64,000 nt of DNA. It comes from CAZCFB01 sp964511535 (GTDB taxonomy: Bacteria; Myxococcota_A; Polyangia; GCA-2747355; CAZCFB01). A program made the translations under genes and the position numbers. Shown piece by piece: positions 8,768 to 16,850 of this stretch. Within the stretch, counting starts at the first letter, position 1, and each line of letters starts with the position of its first letter. The notes under the pieces are model-generated. The model searched no databases. It had not been told where the DNA came from and saw only the letters and a list, made by a program, of their open reading frames with translations. The stretch lies in assembly GCA_964511535.1 (NCBI GenBank), contig CAZEFW010000005.1, positions 62,001-126,000 of the forward strand. The letters are read 5' to 3'.

Positions 8768-10168
8768 CTACTTGCGCGGGGCGCGCAGGCCGATGACCCT
8801 GCCCAGGTCGGCCCACCCCACGTTCACCTCGTAGATCGCCTGCAGCCGCTTGAGCTCGGTGGTGAAGAACGCGGTCAACGCGTCCTTGAGCTCCTCCGTG
8901 TTGGCCAGCCCGGCGGCCATGCTCTGGGACTTGGCCGTGAGCCACTTGCGCGCGGTCTTGGCGCCCTTCTCCTGCAGCGCCAGCTGATCCAGGGAGCCCT
9001 TCAGATCGAGGTAAGCCTTCTCCAGCTCCATCTCGATGCCGCCCACGGCCTCGCGCCGCTTGGCCCGCGCCTGGGCCGCCTGCGCCCGGGCCTCCTTGAG
9101 CCGGCCGTACTGCTGGACATGGTCCCACTTCCAGGAGAGCGCCAGGCCGAACCCCGCGCCGAGGAAGTTGAACGGGTCGCTCATGAAGGCGTTCTTCGGC
9201 TCGTCAGCGCTGGAGGTGTAGCCGGCCCCCGCGCTGGCCACGAGCATGAAGTTGGGGAAGAACTTGGCCACCTCCAGGTCGACCTGGGCGTCTGCGGCGC
9301 GCAGCACGGCGCGCAGGGCGTCTATGTCCGGACGGTGTTTGCGGGTCAGCTGCTGGTAGACCGAGAGCGGCAGCAGCTTGCCCGGCATCACCTCCAGGTA
9401 TTTTTCGTCGATGTCGAAGGGGCGGCCGCGCCGGCCCGTGAGCGTGGCCAGCCCGGCCTTGCTCAGCCGCTCCAGCTTCTTGGCCTGCAGCAGCCGGCTG
9501 TCCACCTCCACGAAGGCGATGTCGAGCTTGTACTTGTCCTCCAGGGTGGCGTCCTCGTCATCGTCTTCCAGCTGCTGGACCACGATCTTGCGCGCCTTGA
9601 CCAGGTGCTCCCGGCCCTCCTCGATGGTGTAGATCAGCTCCCGGGCCAGCTTCAGGCCCCAGTAGGCCCGGGCCACGTCCATGGCCAGCCTGTCCTCGGC
9701 CGCGCGGAGCTGTCCTCTCCGCATGTCCACCCCCGCCGCGGCGGCTCGCTTGGCCGCCCCGATCTTGTCGAAGGTGTACAGCGGCATGCCCGCGTCCATG
9801 GTCACGCGCAGCAGCGCCCCGGCGATGTCCAGGGAGTTGAGCTCGTGGGCGGTGGTCTCGATGCACTGGTCCTCGCTGGGCAGGCAGCGAACCTCGGGCG
9901 CGGGCGCCACCAGGCCCTTGATCTCCGCCTGGGGCAGCCAGGCCCACTTGGCCCGGTACGCCTTGGCCTCCATCATCTTGACCGCCTGGCGCGCCGCCTC
10001 CACGCCGGGGTAGCCCTGGCGGGCCATGGCCACCAGCTGCCGCAGGTTGTAGCGCTGCGGCCCCGGCTTGCCGTCCTTCTTGTCGGCTTCGGCCAGGGCC
10101 GGGACAGGCAGGGCCAGCATGAACAGAGCGACGAGCAGGGCGCGGTGAGATCGGATCATGGTCTTCAT
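8768..10168 (-). CDS. TolC-family outer membrane efflux protein
   Basis: A 466-residue protein with a signal peptide (LLVALFMLALPVPALA) and the outer membrane efflux protein pattern: two repeats of long amphipathic helices rich in Ala, Lys and Glu (AAEDRLAMDVARAYWGLKLAREL and a matching C-terminal helix ending in GWADLGRVIG), separated by strands such as LVASAGAGYTS and GFGLALSWKWD. TolC-type trimers form the outer-membrane channel of efflux pumps and type I secretion. No inner-membrane pump or adaptor gene is adjacent. ATG 10168 follows the stop of the upstream NTF2-like gene by 14 bp, suggesting translational coupling. The nearby mlaC raises a role in lipid or hydrophobic-compound traffic, which is inference. 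Confidence 0.8.
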   Translation of the reverse strand: MKTMIRSHRALLVALFMLALPVPALAEADKKDGKPGPQRYNLRQLVAMARQGYPGVEAARQAVKMMEAKAYRAKWAWLPQAEIKGLVAPAPEVRCLPSEDQCIETTAHELNSLDIAGALLRVTMDAGMPLYTFDKIGAAKRAAAAGVDMRRGQLRAAEDRLAMDVARAYWGLKLARELIYTIEEGREHLVKARKIVVQQLEDDDEDATLEDKYKLDIAFVEVDSRLLQAKKLERLSKAGLATLTGRRGRPFDIDEKYLEVMPGKLLPLSVYQQLTRKHRPDIDALRAVLRAADAQVDLEVAKFFPNFMLVASAGAGYTSSADEPKNAFMSDPFNFLGAGFGLALSWKWDHVQQYGRLKEARAQAAQARAKRREAVGGIEMELEKAYLDLKGSLDQLALQEKGAKTARKWLTAKSQSMAAGLANTEELKDALTAFFTTELKRLQAIYEVNVGWADLGRVIGLRAPRK

Positions 10169-10182
10169 GTTCAACGCCGATA

Positions 10183-10689
10183 CTACTCCAACAGTTCCTT
10201 CGGGTCGCGCATCCCTTTCCACTGGGCCGACACCATCATCCAGGTGCCGTCCTCCTTCTCCATGGTGACGTCGAAGGTGATGGCATCGCCCGATTCGGGC
10301 ACCAGATCGGACAGCTTACCCGCCGCGCCGCCGCGGGTGAGCACCACCTTGGCCTTGATCTCAGCTCGCGGGGGCGTGACGTCGGAGTCCACGGTGACCT
10401 CCTTGGAGGCCACGTAGACCGAGATCTTGCCCTTGCGGAAGTAGTGGTACTGCAGGATCTGGTTGATGCCCGCGTAGTCCCTGCCCGACGGGTCCTTGTA
10501 GCGACGGGACAGGTGCGACCGCATGACCTTGATGTCCCGCTCCTCGGCGGCCTTGGCCATGGCGTCCACCAGCGCGGCCACCACCTGCTCCTCGTTTTCG
10601 GGCGCCGTGCCGCGCAGGCTGCGGATCATCAACGCCCCGGCCACCAGCACCAGGAAGGCGAGCAGGATGACGGTCTTCTTGGATCCCAT
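10183..10689 (-). CDS. Membrane-anchored NTF2-like/SnoaL-like protein
   Basis: A 168-residue protein. Residues 5-22 form one N-terminal membrane segment (VILLAFLVLVAGALMI); the rest is an alpha+beta domain starting with helices (VAALVDAMAKAAEERDIKVM) and continuing with strands ending DGTWMMVSAQWKG, the general pattern of NTF2/SnoaL-like or calcium/calmodulin-kinase association folds. No catalytic residues can be assigned. The domain would face the periplasm. The start has no Shine-Dalgarno site; a TATACT hexamer ends 7 nt before the ATG. It is the first gene of a probable operon with the TolC-like gene. Confidence 0.62.
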   Translation of the reverse strand: MGSKKTVILLAFLVLVAGALMIRSLRGTAPENEEQVVAALVDAMAKAAEERDIKVMRSHLSRRYKDPSGRDYAGINQILQYHYFRKGKISVYVASKEVTVDSDVTPPRAEIKAKVVLTRGGAAGKLSDLVPESGDAITFDVTMEKEDGTWMMVSAQWKGMRDPKELLE

Positions 10690-10696
10690 GGGTGGC

Positions 10697-10702
10697 AGTA
10701 TA
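10697..10702 (-). promoter_or_regulatory. -10-like hexamer TATACT, 7 nt before start codon
   Basis: Read on the minus strand, TATACT precedes the ATG at 10689 by seven bases. There is no ribosome-binding site in between, so the transcript may begin at the start codon. Confidence 0.4.
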
Positions 10703-10765
10703 CCCCCTGAGCGCCGCCGCCGGATCCCCGGTTGTCGGGTGGTGCGGTCTGTGTACTGCCGGCCA

Positions 10766-10801
10766 GAAAATGAACAGGGGCGGGCCAAAAGACCCGCCCC
10801 T
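10766..10801 (-). terminator. Rho-independent terminator of the cold-shock gene
   Basis: Read leftwards, nine perfect base pairs (AGGGGCGGG with CCCGCCCCT) enclose an 8-nt loop and are followed by GTTCATTTTC. It lies 23 bp beyond the cold-shock protein stop codon. Confidence 0.75.
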
Positions 10802-10824
10802 AGAACGTTACGCAGATCCAGGCG

Positions 10825-11025
10825 TCAGACGCGACGGACCTGGGTTGCCTGGAGCCCCTTGGGGCCCTCGGTGATCTCGAACTCGACGGTGTCACCCTCG
10901 GTGAGGCTCTTGAACCCCTCCATCTGGATGGCCGAGTGATGCACGAAGACATCCTCGCCGCCTGGCTGCTCGATGAAGCCGAAGCCCTTGGAATCGTTGA
11001 ACCACTTCACAGTACCTTTGGTCAT
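10825..11025 (-). CDS. Cold-shock domain protein (CspA family)
   Basis: A 66-residue single OB-fold protein, the usual length for the family. Both RNA-binding motifs are intact: KGFGFIEQ (RNP1) and DVFVHHSAI (RNP2), with the opening KGTVKWFND. Such proteins bind single-stranded nucleic acid and act as RNA chaperones in cold shock or growth transitions. The start at 11025 fits the conserved N-terminus; an extended reading upstream has no family similarity. The 288 bp upstream before the next gene leaves room for the long 5' leader typical of these genes, but no specific cold box could be confirmed. A strong terminator follows. Confidence 0.93.
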   Translation of the reverse strand: MTKGTVKWFNDSKGFGFIEQPGGEDVFVHHSAIQMEGFKSLTEGDTVEFEITEGPKGLQATQVRRV

Positions 11026-11313
11026 GACAAACCTACTCTTTTTCTTCGGGCGGCGCTTAGATCCATGAGCCGTCCATGATGTCTCTCTATGACATATGGG
11101 AACCTTTCCGGATGTCACTGGAACGGAGAGTGTGCCGAATCTGGGACTAAACGAGCACGATGTCAAGCGATGTTATCAACTTCTTGATCTTTGATGGATG
11201 AAGCCCAGGGATCAGGGCACAGGATCCCTCCAATAGCGGGCCCTGCAGCAGGCCTCCGGATCTCTGGCTCGCTGCCTCCCGGTGGTGCTGCGCAGCAGTG
11301 ACGTGGACTCTGC

Positions 11314-11631
11314 TCAGAGCGAGTCGAGCAGGCGCTTGCGCTGTTCGGTGTACTCGGCCTCTGTGATCACGCCCGAAGCCTTTAGCTGCTCCAGCTTTTC
11401 CAGCCGGGCCTTGAGGTCACCCTTGCCGCTCTGCGCGGGCGGCGCGCCACGGTCCACCACCAGCCTGCCGGTGTACGCGTCGAACCGCACGTGTTCGGCC
11501 ACCTGCTTGGCGGTTGCCGCGGCCTCGGCGTTGGACACCGACTGCAGCGTGGACACCTGGGCCGCGCTGATGCAGCCCGAGGCAGCGAGAGACAGGACGG
11601 CGACCAATAACGGGAGCTTGAATCGTTTCAT
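11314..11631 (-). CDS. Small SHOCT-domain lipoprotein
   Basis: A 105-residue lipoprotein: signal peptide with lipobox AASGC, then a short helical region, then a C-terminal SHOCT domain (LEKLEQLKASGVITEAEYTEQRKRLL), a short helical hairpin found at the ends of many bacterial proteins and thought to mediate oligomer or protein contacts. An AGAGGTGG ribosome site precedes the ATG. It stands alone between the cold-shock gene and a repeat-rich spacer. No specific role can be assigned. Confidence 0.72.
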   Translation of the reverse strand: MKRFKLPLLVAVLSLAASGCISAAQVSTLQSVSNAEAAATAKQVAEHVRFDAYTGRLVVDRGAPPAQSGKGDLKARLEKLEQLKASGVITEAEYTEQRKRLLDSL

Positions 11632-11979
11632 GACCACCTCTGGTTCTGTGAAAGCGGGCCAATTTTCAGCCAGGCATGGGCCCATGTCAAAGATGAGCTG
11701 CTGCCAGCCTGACGCCCTCACAAGGCGGGGCGCGGCTTCCACTTGAAAGCGAGATCAGTAGAAGCGGCATCTTGCCGCTTCAGGCGAATTCCAGAGCCGC
11801 CGCGCGAACGGCCTACCGCTTCCGCTGAAGCACCCCCGTGGAAACGCGGCGGGACGCCGCGTCTACGGTACAAGCGGCATCCTGCCGCTTTCGCGCTGCC
11901 TCCGGGTCGGATCTGTGGGTGGTGGGCAAGGGCGGCACCATCCTGCGCCACGACGGCAAGGCCTTCGCACCTGCCTGTG
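11632..11979. repeat. Intergenic spacer with three GC-rich hairpins and a gene remnant
   Basis: This 348-bp spacer has no intact gene. Three perfect hairpins with 3-nt loops are visible: 11761-11781 (GAAGCGGCA arms), 11844-11862 (ACGCGGCG arms) and 11872-11890 (AAGCGGCA arms, a near copy of the first). They resemble REP-type elements. A short protein-like relic follows at 11895-11975. Confidence 0.7.
11895..11975 (+). pseudogene. Relic of a BNR/WD40-like beta-propeller repeat protein
   Basis: In one plus-strand frame this stretch reads GSDLWVVGKGGTILRHDG and a few flanking residues, a typical blade of the secreted BNR-like propeller proteins of myxobacteria (GSDVWAVG...GTILHYDG). There is no start, no second blade and no continuation: it is bounded by a hairpin and by the 3' end of the SGNH gene on the other strand. 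It is best read as a leftover of rearrangement. Confidence 0.45.
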
Positions 11980-12856
11980 CTATCGACCCGGGGCTCCATC
12001 CCCCAACATCTGGCGGACGATCCGGGCCAGCCCCGCGGCCAGCCGATCGTTCCCTGCGGCGTTGAGATGCTCCGATCAGGCGAGCTGGTATCGCTCCATG
12101 TAGCTCATGGTGTAGAACTCGGCGCGCAGGCCAGATCGCCGGACTATCGCCTCGAGCTTCCCACCCTTCAAAGAGGGGGGGACCGTCTCATAGGAGAATA
12201 TGACCGGGATACCTCTCCTCTTGAGCATCCTGGCTGCAGCCTCCAGGGTGACCGCCGCGCTCGGGACCTCTACCTGGTCCACGATCCCGATCCGCTCGTC
12301 GGCCAGGAAGTTGAACAGGACCAGTCCCAGGGGAGAGCTGCTGAAGAACCAGCTGTTCACAGCCAGGCCGGCGGGCAGGATCGGGTCGTCGTCGTTTTCG
12401 TCCAGTTGCCAGATGACGAGGTCCGGTGGGAACCTCGCCATCTTCCTGCGCAGCTGGATGGCTGCCTGGTGAGTGGTGTAGCTGGAGAGGCCAAAATTGA
12501 GCACGGTGAAGCCTCGCCCCAGGCGCTGGCCGAGCTGGTGTGGATAAGTCTCGTCTCCCTCGGCGTCATGCCCGAACGTGTTGGAATCTCCTACGCAGAG
12601 GATGATGCGGCCGCCATACTCGCTGGCCTGCTCGTGGTCCACGACCCGCTCGCCATGCTCACCGATATCGTATCGAACGATCCTCCCGTCATGGAACAGG
12701 GTAGAGATGGTATAGGCGCGGGAGCGCGGCTTCGTGCGGTAGTACAGATCGGAGTCGCCCATGATCACCGACCGGAGGTCGGCGTAGATGGAGGCCGCCG
12801 CCAGGTTGGCCAGGACAAAGGCCACGGTCAGGCCAAATCCGACCAACATCAGCTTC
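11980..12856 (-). pseudogene. SGNH/GDSL hydrolase interrupted by in-frame UGA; 5' end in assembly gap
   Basis: A membrane-anchored hydrolase of the SGNH superfamily. From an ATG at 12849: a membrane segment at residues 3-22, block I GDSN (Ser89), block II in NFGLSSYTTHQ and a block III-like WQLDENDDD. At residue 258 (12076-12078) the frame meets TGA, but past it the same frame continues SEHLNAAGNDRLA and ends at a TAG at 11980. The continuation is a perfect block V (D-x-x-H-L-N-x-x-G), with UGA standing exactly in the catalytic Asp position. It is either a nonsense mutation, a sequencing or assembly error (100 N lie just upstream), or recoding. Such proteins often deacetylate or acetylate polysaccharides. 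The true 5' end may lie within the gap. Confidence 0.7.
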
Positions 12857-12956
12857 NNNNNNNNNNNNNNNNNNNNNNNNNNNNNNNNNNNNNNNNNNNN
12901 NNNNNNNNNNNNNNNNNNNNNNNNNNNNNNNNNNNNNNNNNNNNNNNNNNNNNNNN
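12857..12956. other. 100-N scaffold gap
   Basis: Exactly 100 unknown bases, the conventional length for a scaffold join of unknown size. It lies between the alpha/beta hydrolase stop and the 5' end of the SGNH hydrolase, so the order of these two genes rests on scaffolding. Confidence 0.99.
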
Positions 12957-12977
12957 CCGCCCCTCAACCCCGTCGAC

Positions 12978-13778
12978 CTACAGCGTCTCCAGCCAGTCCC
13001 CCAGGTCCCCCAGCACCTGCTCCTTCTCCGGCTCGTTGAACAGCTCGTGAAAGAGCTCGCCGTACTCCGTGACCCTGGTCTCTCCGCCCCAGGCACCGGC
13101 AATATCCCGCGCCGTCGGCGGATCGCAGATCACGTCCCCCTCGCTCACCATCAGGTGCAGGGGCGTTTGGGCCTGCGGGGCGAAGGCCTTGACCCTGTCG
13201 ATGGCGTCGTTCATCTCGCGGTACCAGCGCGGGGTGATGGTGGAGTAGACCAGCGGGTCTGACTCGTAGGCTGCCACCACCTCCGGGTCGCGCGACACCT
13301 TGCTGGTGTCCAGCTCGTTGGACAGCGGCAGCCAGGGCAGGATGGTGGCCAGCAGGCGCGCGGCCTTGACCTTGATGGCGGGCGCCTGGACCCGGGTGCC
13401 GAGCAGCGGGTTGCTCACCGCCACGCCCGTGGGGCTCATGACGCCGCCGGCTGCCAGGGCGCTCATGGCAACCAGGCCGCCCATGGAGTGGCCCACCACG
13501 GCGTAGCGGTCACCCAGCTCGGCGCACGCCGCCTGCAGGTCGTCCAGGTAGTCCTGCCAGGCCACCACGTGGCCCCGGCGCCCCTCGCTCTCGCCGTGGC
13601 CGCGCAACTCCACGAGGAACACGCTCCAGCCCCGGGTCGCCAGCGCGGCGGCCACATGCTCGTAGCGCCCCGCGTGCTCGGCCAGGCCGTGCACCAGCAG
13701 CACGTTGCGGTCCCCCTCGCCCCAGCGCGCCATGCGCAGGTTGGTGCCGTCCTTGGATTTGATGGTGAATGTCTTCAT
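12978..13778 (-). CDS. Alpha/beta hydrolase, monoacylglycerol-lipase-like
   Basis: A 266-residue cytoplasmic serine hydrolase. It shows the oxyanion segment LVHGLAEHAGRYE, typical of monoglyceride lipase and lysophospholipase-like enzymes, the nucleophile elbow GHSMGG (Ser98), the acid in VSEGDVICD (Asp215) and the base in ELFHELFNE (His244), so the triad is complete. It probably hydrolyses mono-acyl lipids or small esters. ATG 13778 follows an AAGGATCAGGG purine stretch. It lies downstream of the Omp85-like gene on the same strand; the 81-bp gap contains a GTCGACA repeat cluster. Confidence 0.85.
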   Translation of the reverse strand: MKTFTIKSKDGTNLRMARWGEGDRNVLLVHGLAEHAGRYEHVAAALATRGWSVFLVELRGHGESEGRRGHVVAWQDYLDDLQAACAELGDRYAVVGHSMGGLVAMSALAAGGVMSPTGVAVSNPLLGTRVQAPAIKVKAARLLATILPWLPLSNELDTSKVSRDPEVVAAYESDPLVYSTITPRWYREMNDAIDRVKAFAPQAQTPLHLMVSEGDVICDPPTARDIAGAWGGETRVTEYGELFHELFNEPEKEQVLGDLGDWLETL

Positions 13779-13798
13779 GGACCCTGATCCTTCCGCTT

Positions 13799-13825
13799 GT
13801 CGACAGTCGACTGTGGACTATCGAT
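13799..13825. repeat. GTCGACA-type heptamer repeat cluster
   Basis: A degenerate array based on GTCGACA/GTCGACT, with a 7-bp period, between the Omp85-like and alpha/beta hydrolase genes. The same family recurs at 19186, 31244 and 57964. Confidence 0.7.
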
Positions 13826-13859
13826 CAGTCAGCTAACGACCTCAGTTTTTTCGCTACAC

Positions 13860-16850
13860 CTAGAAGATATACCCAAAGTTGAAGTGGAACCGCCCGAGAT
13901 TGGTCGGGCCTGGATCCCAGATCTCGTCATCCAGGGCGAAGGCCCAGGCCACGCTGGTGAACCCGACGGGGGTGACCAGGCGCAGGGCGGCGCCGACGCC
14001 GTGGCGCAGGTCGGCTCCCTCCAGCGCCTCGTATGCGTTGGTCACCACGCCGGTGTCGTAGAACACCGCGCCCATGAGCGGCCAGCCGAAGATGATGCTC
14101 TCCTTCCAGATCGGGAACTGAAACTCCAGGTTGGCCAGCATGCGGATGTTCCCGCCCTGGGGGCGCACATGGTAAAGGGTGGCGCCCCCCAGCGGCATGG
14201 CCGGGATCTCGAACCGCTCGGTGAAGGCCATGTCCTCCTCGAAGCCGCGGATGGTGGTGTCGCCGCCGGCGTAGTAGCGCTCCACCTTTGGCAGCAGGAC
14301 CCGGTCGCCCAGGGGCACGCCGTGGTCGTAGCGCAGGCTCAGGGCGATGGTCATGTCCAGGGGCAGCGGCTGAAGATACTGGGCGTTGACGTTGAACTTG
14401 AGGAAGTGGTCGGTGCCGCCGAAGTACTTGGACGCCGCCAGCATGGAGGCGGCCAGCCGCCAGCCCCGGGTGGGGCTCAGCTTGCTGTCGCGCCGGTCCC
14501 ACTCCATGGCCAGGCCGAAGCCCGCCACCCGCGTGAGCACGTCCACCCTGGCCGCCTCGTCCACGCCGGGCGGGCGCACCACCAGCTCCCGGTGCTTGAC
14601 CTGCCGGATCTCGTAGCGACCCAGCACGGTCAGCCCCCTGGCCAGCTCCTTGAGCTCCCGGCTGAACGACAGCGACCCACCGAAGGTTAGAATCTCCCCC
14701 AGCCGCTCGGTGTCCTGGCTGCGTGCGAAGCCCTGCAGGTCCATGACGAACTGGCTGCCGAACAGGCGCGGGTCGCGGTAGGTCAGGCTGCCGCTCCAGA
14801 TCTCCCAGCCGTACTCGCCCTTGAGCGACAGCTGGGTGCCGAAGCCGAGCAGGTTCTTGTTGGTGTACGCCACGGCGCCGAACAGCAGGTTGTCGGTGCT
14901 GCCGCCCACCGAAAACTCCAGCCCGCCCCAGTTGTCATGCCGCTCCTCCACCTGCACCACCACCGGCAGCACCCGCAGCTGGTCCTTCAGGCCGAGGGGC
15001 TGCACCCGCACCAGGTTGAAGATCGCCAGCTTGCGCAGGCGCTGCTCGGCCTGCTCCAGCTCGCGGATGTCGAAGGCCGCCCCCTCGTCGAACTCGATGT
15101 CGTTGAGGATCACGCTGTCCCGGGTCTTGAAGTTGCCCCGGACGAACACCGGCCCGAAGCGCACCAGCGGGCCCTCCTGCACCGAGAAGTGCACGGTCAC
15201 CTTGCTGCCCGCCTCGTCCAGCTCCTCCATGGAGCGCACCGACGCGTAGGGGTAGCCGCGCTCGCTGTAGATGCGCACGATGCGCGCCTTGTCCAGGGCG
15301 AGGGCCTTCTCGGTGAATGGGCGCCCCCTCTTGAGCGACAGCTGGCGCAGCAGCAGCCCCTTGCCAAGCGCCTTCGTGCCGTGCAGCACGGTGCCTTCCA
15401 CTTGCAGGGCGTCCCCCTCCTGGATGGTGAACCGCACGTACAGGTCCCCCTGGCTGGAGACCTTGCCCTCCAGCGTGGCGGCCAGCGCGCCCGGCTTGCC
15501 CAGCAGGGCGGGGTGGGGCGCCGCCTCCCCGACCGCCTTCACCGCCGGGTAGCCGAGAGAGCGGTAGTACTCCTCGATGCGGTCCTCGTCCTGGGCGAGC
15601 TGGATGGTGGTCAGGTAGCCGCCCTCGCCCAGGCCGATGTAGCCGAGGCAGGGGAAGGTGCGGGTCTTGATCACCTCCTCCAGCTCGTCGGCGCTGACCT
15701 TGCGGTTGCCGCGGAACTGGATCTCCTGCACGCGGAACCGGGGCCCCTCATGCACATGGAAGGTGACCCGGTCCTCGGTCTTGCCCACCTTGCGGGTGAA
15801 CCGCACCCGGGCCAGCAGGAATCCCTTGCTCTGGTAGAGCCGGATCATCTGTTTGACGCTCTGGCTCAGCTCGTAGTCGTCGTAGGCGCCCTCATTGTAG
15901 ATGGTCAGCGCCCCGTTCAGGTCATCCTCGTCCAGGTGATCCAGGCCGCGGTAGCTCACCAGGATGCGCTTGCGCTGCTGAATGCGCAGGGTGATGCGCA
16001 CCGCCTGGCTGGCCGGCTGATCCCGGTCGACCTTGAAGCTCTCCTTGATGCGCACGCCGGGGTAGCTCAGCCCGTGGAACTCCTTCTCCAGGTCGGTGAC
16101 GTCCTCCTTGAAGCGCTCGGTGTTGAAGGTGCGCTTGTAGAACCACAGCTTCTGATTGAACTCCTCCCGGATGCGCCCGGACGTCACCGCCATGGCGCCC
16201 GACGAGGCCCGGGGCGCGTCGCCGCCCTTGCTCGAGGAGAGCCCCTGGTGCAGACCCATGGTGGTGGTCACCGGCACCACCTCCACGTCGCCCACCTTGT
16301 ACTGTCGCCCCTTGAGCACGCGCACTTGCAGGTTGACCACGTGGGGCTCGTCGGTCTTTTCGATCCAGATCTGCAGGTGCCCCTCGAAGTAGCCCTCCTT
16401 GGAGAGGAACCGCTGCAGCCGCGCCTCCTGCCGCTCGATGGCCCGCTCCAGGTCCTTGCCCTCGGGCAGGCGCTGGCCCGGGCGGAACCTCAGCTGCCGC
16501 AGGATCTCCTCTTCGAAGATGGGCCAGTTGCCCTTGATGTAGATCTTGCGGATGACCCGGTACGGCTTGAGCTTCAGCACCAGGCGGCCCCCCCGGGTGC
16601 GGGTGGCCTTGACGGTCTTGTAGCCCAGGGCGTCGAGGTTGCGCACCAGCCGCGCCTCGCCGTCGCGGTCGGGCAGGGGCGTGCCGGCCACGGCGCCGAG
16701 GGCGCGCAGCAGCTTGGGCTCCTCGTCGAGCAGCATGCCGGTGAGCTTCACCGGCCCAGGCCCGGGGGCCGCCGCGGCCCGGGGCAGGGGCAGCGCCAGC
16801 GCCAGGGCCAGCGCCAGAGCCAGGGCCAGGGCCTGGGGTGTGCGGATCAT
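13860..16850 (-). CDS. Omp85/BamA-like outer membrane protein with POTRA domains
   Basis: A 996-residue protein: a signal peptide built from an Ala-Leu repeat, then roughly six POTRA-like modules (for example YRVIRKIYIKGNWPIFEEEI, FRVQEIQFRGNRKVSADELE, VRFGPVFVRGNFKTRDSVIL) over residues 30-650, then a 16-strand-type barrel. The Omp85 signature loop is present as DTTIRGFEED near residue 870, and the chain ends in Phe, the usual beta-signal. It is longer than typical BamA (about 800 residues). Its ATG overlaps the TGA of the sugar transferase gene (ATGA), so it is translated with a polysaccharide-initiation operon rather than beside lpxD or skp as bamA usually is. It may be a second, specialised assembly or export factor. 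Confidence 0.87.
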   Translation of the reverse strand: MIRTPQALALALALALALALPLPRAAAAPGPGPVKLTGMLLDEEPKLLRALGAVAGTPLPDRDGEARLVRNLDALGYKTVKATRTRGGRLVLKLKPYRVIRKIYIKGNWPIFEEEILRQLRFRPGQRLPEGKDLERAIERQEARLQRFLSKEGYFEGHLQIWIEKTDEPHVVNLQVRVLKGRQYKVGDVEVVPVTTTMGLHQGLSSSKGGDAPRASSGAMAVTSGRIREEFNQKLWFYKRTFNTERFKEDVTDLEKEFHGLSYPGVRIKESFKVDRDQPASQAVRITLRIQQRKRILVSYRGLDHLDEDDLNGALTIYNEGAYDDYELSQSVKQMIRLYQSKGFLLARVRFTRKVGKTEDRVTFHVHEGPRFRVQEIQFRGNRKVSADELEEVIKTRTFPCLGYIGLGEGGYLTTIQLAQDEDRIEEYYRSLGYPAVKAVGEAAPHPALLGKPGALAATLEGKVSSQGDLYVRFTIQEGDALQVEGTVLHGTKALGKGLLLRQLSLKRGRPFTEKALALDKARIVRIYSERGYPYASVRSMEELDEAGSKVTVHFSVQEGPLVRFGPVFVRGNFKTRDSVILNDIEFDEGAAFDIRELEQAEQRLRKLAIFNLVRVQPLGLKDQLRVLPVVVQVEERHDNWGGLEFSVGGSTDNLLFGAVAYTNKNLLGFGTQLSLKGEYGWEIWSGSLTYRDPRLFGSQFVMDLQGFARSQDTERLGEILTFGGSLSFSRELKELARGLTVLGRYEIRQVKHRELVVRPPGVDEAARVDVLTRVAGFGLAMEWDRRDSKLSPTRGWRLAASMLAASKYFGGTDHFLKFNVNAQYLQPLPLDMTIALSLRYDHGVPLGDRVLLPKVERYYAGGDTTIRGFEEDMAFTERFEIPAMPLGGATLYHVRPQGGNIRMLANLEFQFPIWKESIIFGWPLMGAVFYDTGVVTNAYEALEGADLRHGVGAALRLVTPVGFTSVAWAFALDDEIWDPGPTNLGRFHFNFGYIF

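Noticed and set aside
12020..12078. Selenocysteine insertion at the UGA in the SGNH gene
   Set aside because: Only a four-pair stem (GCCG/CGGC) is seen at about the right distance; too weak to claim a SECIS. The UGA itself is kept as a finding.
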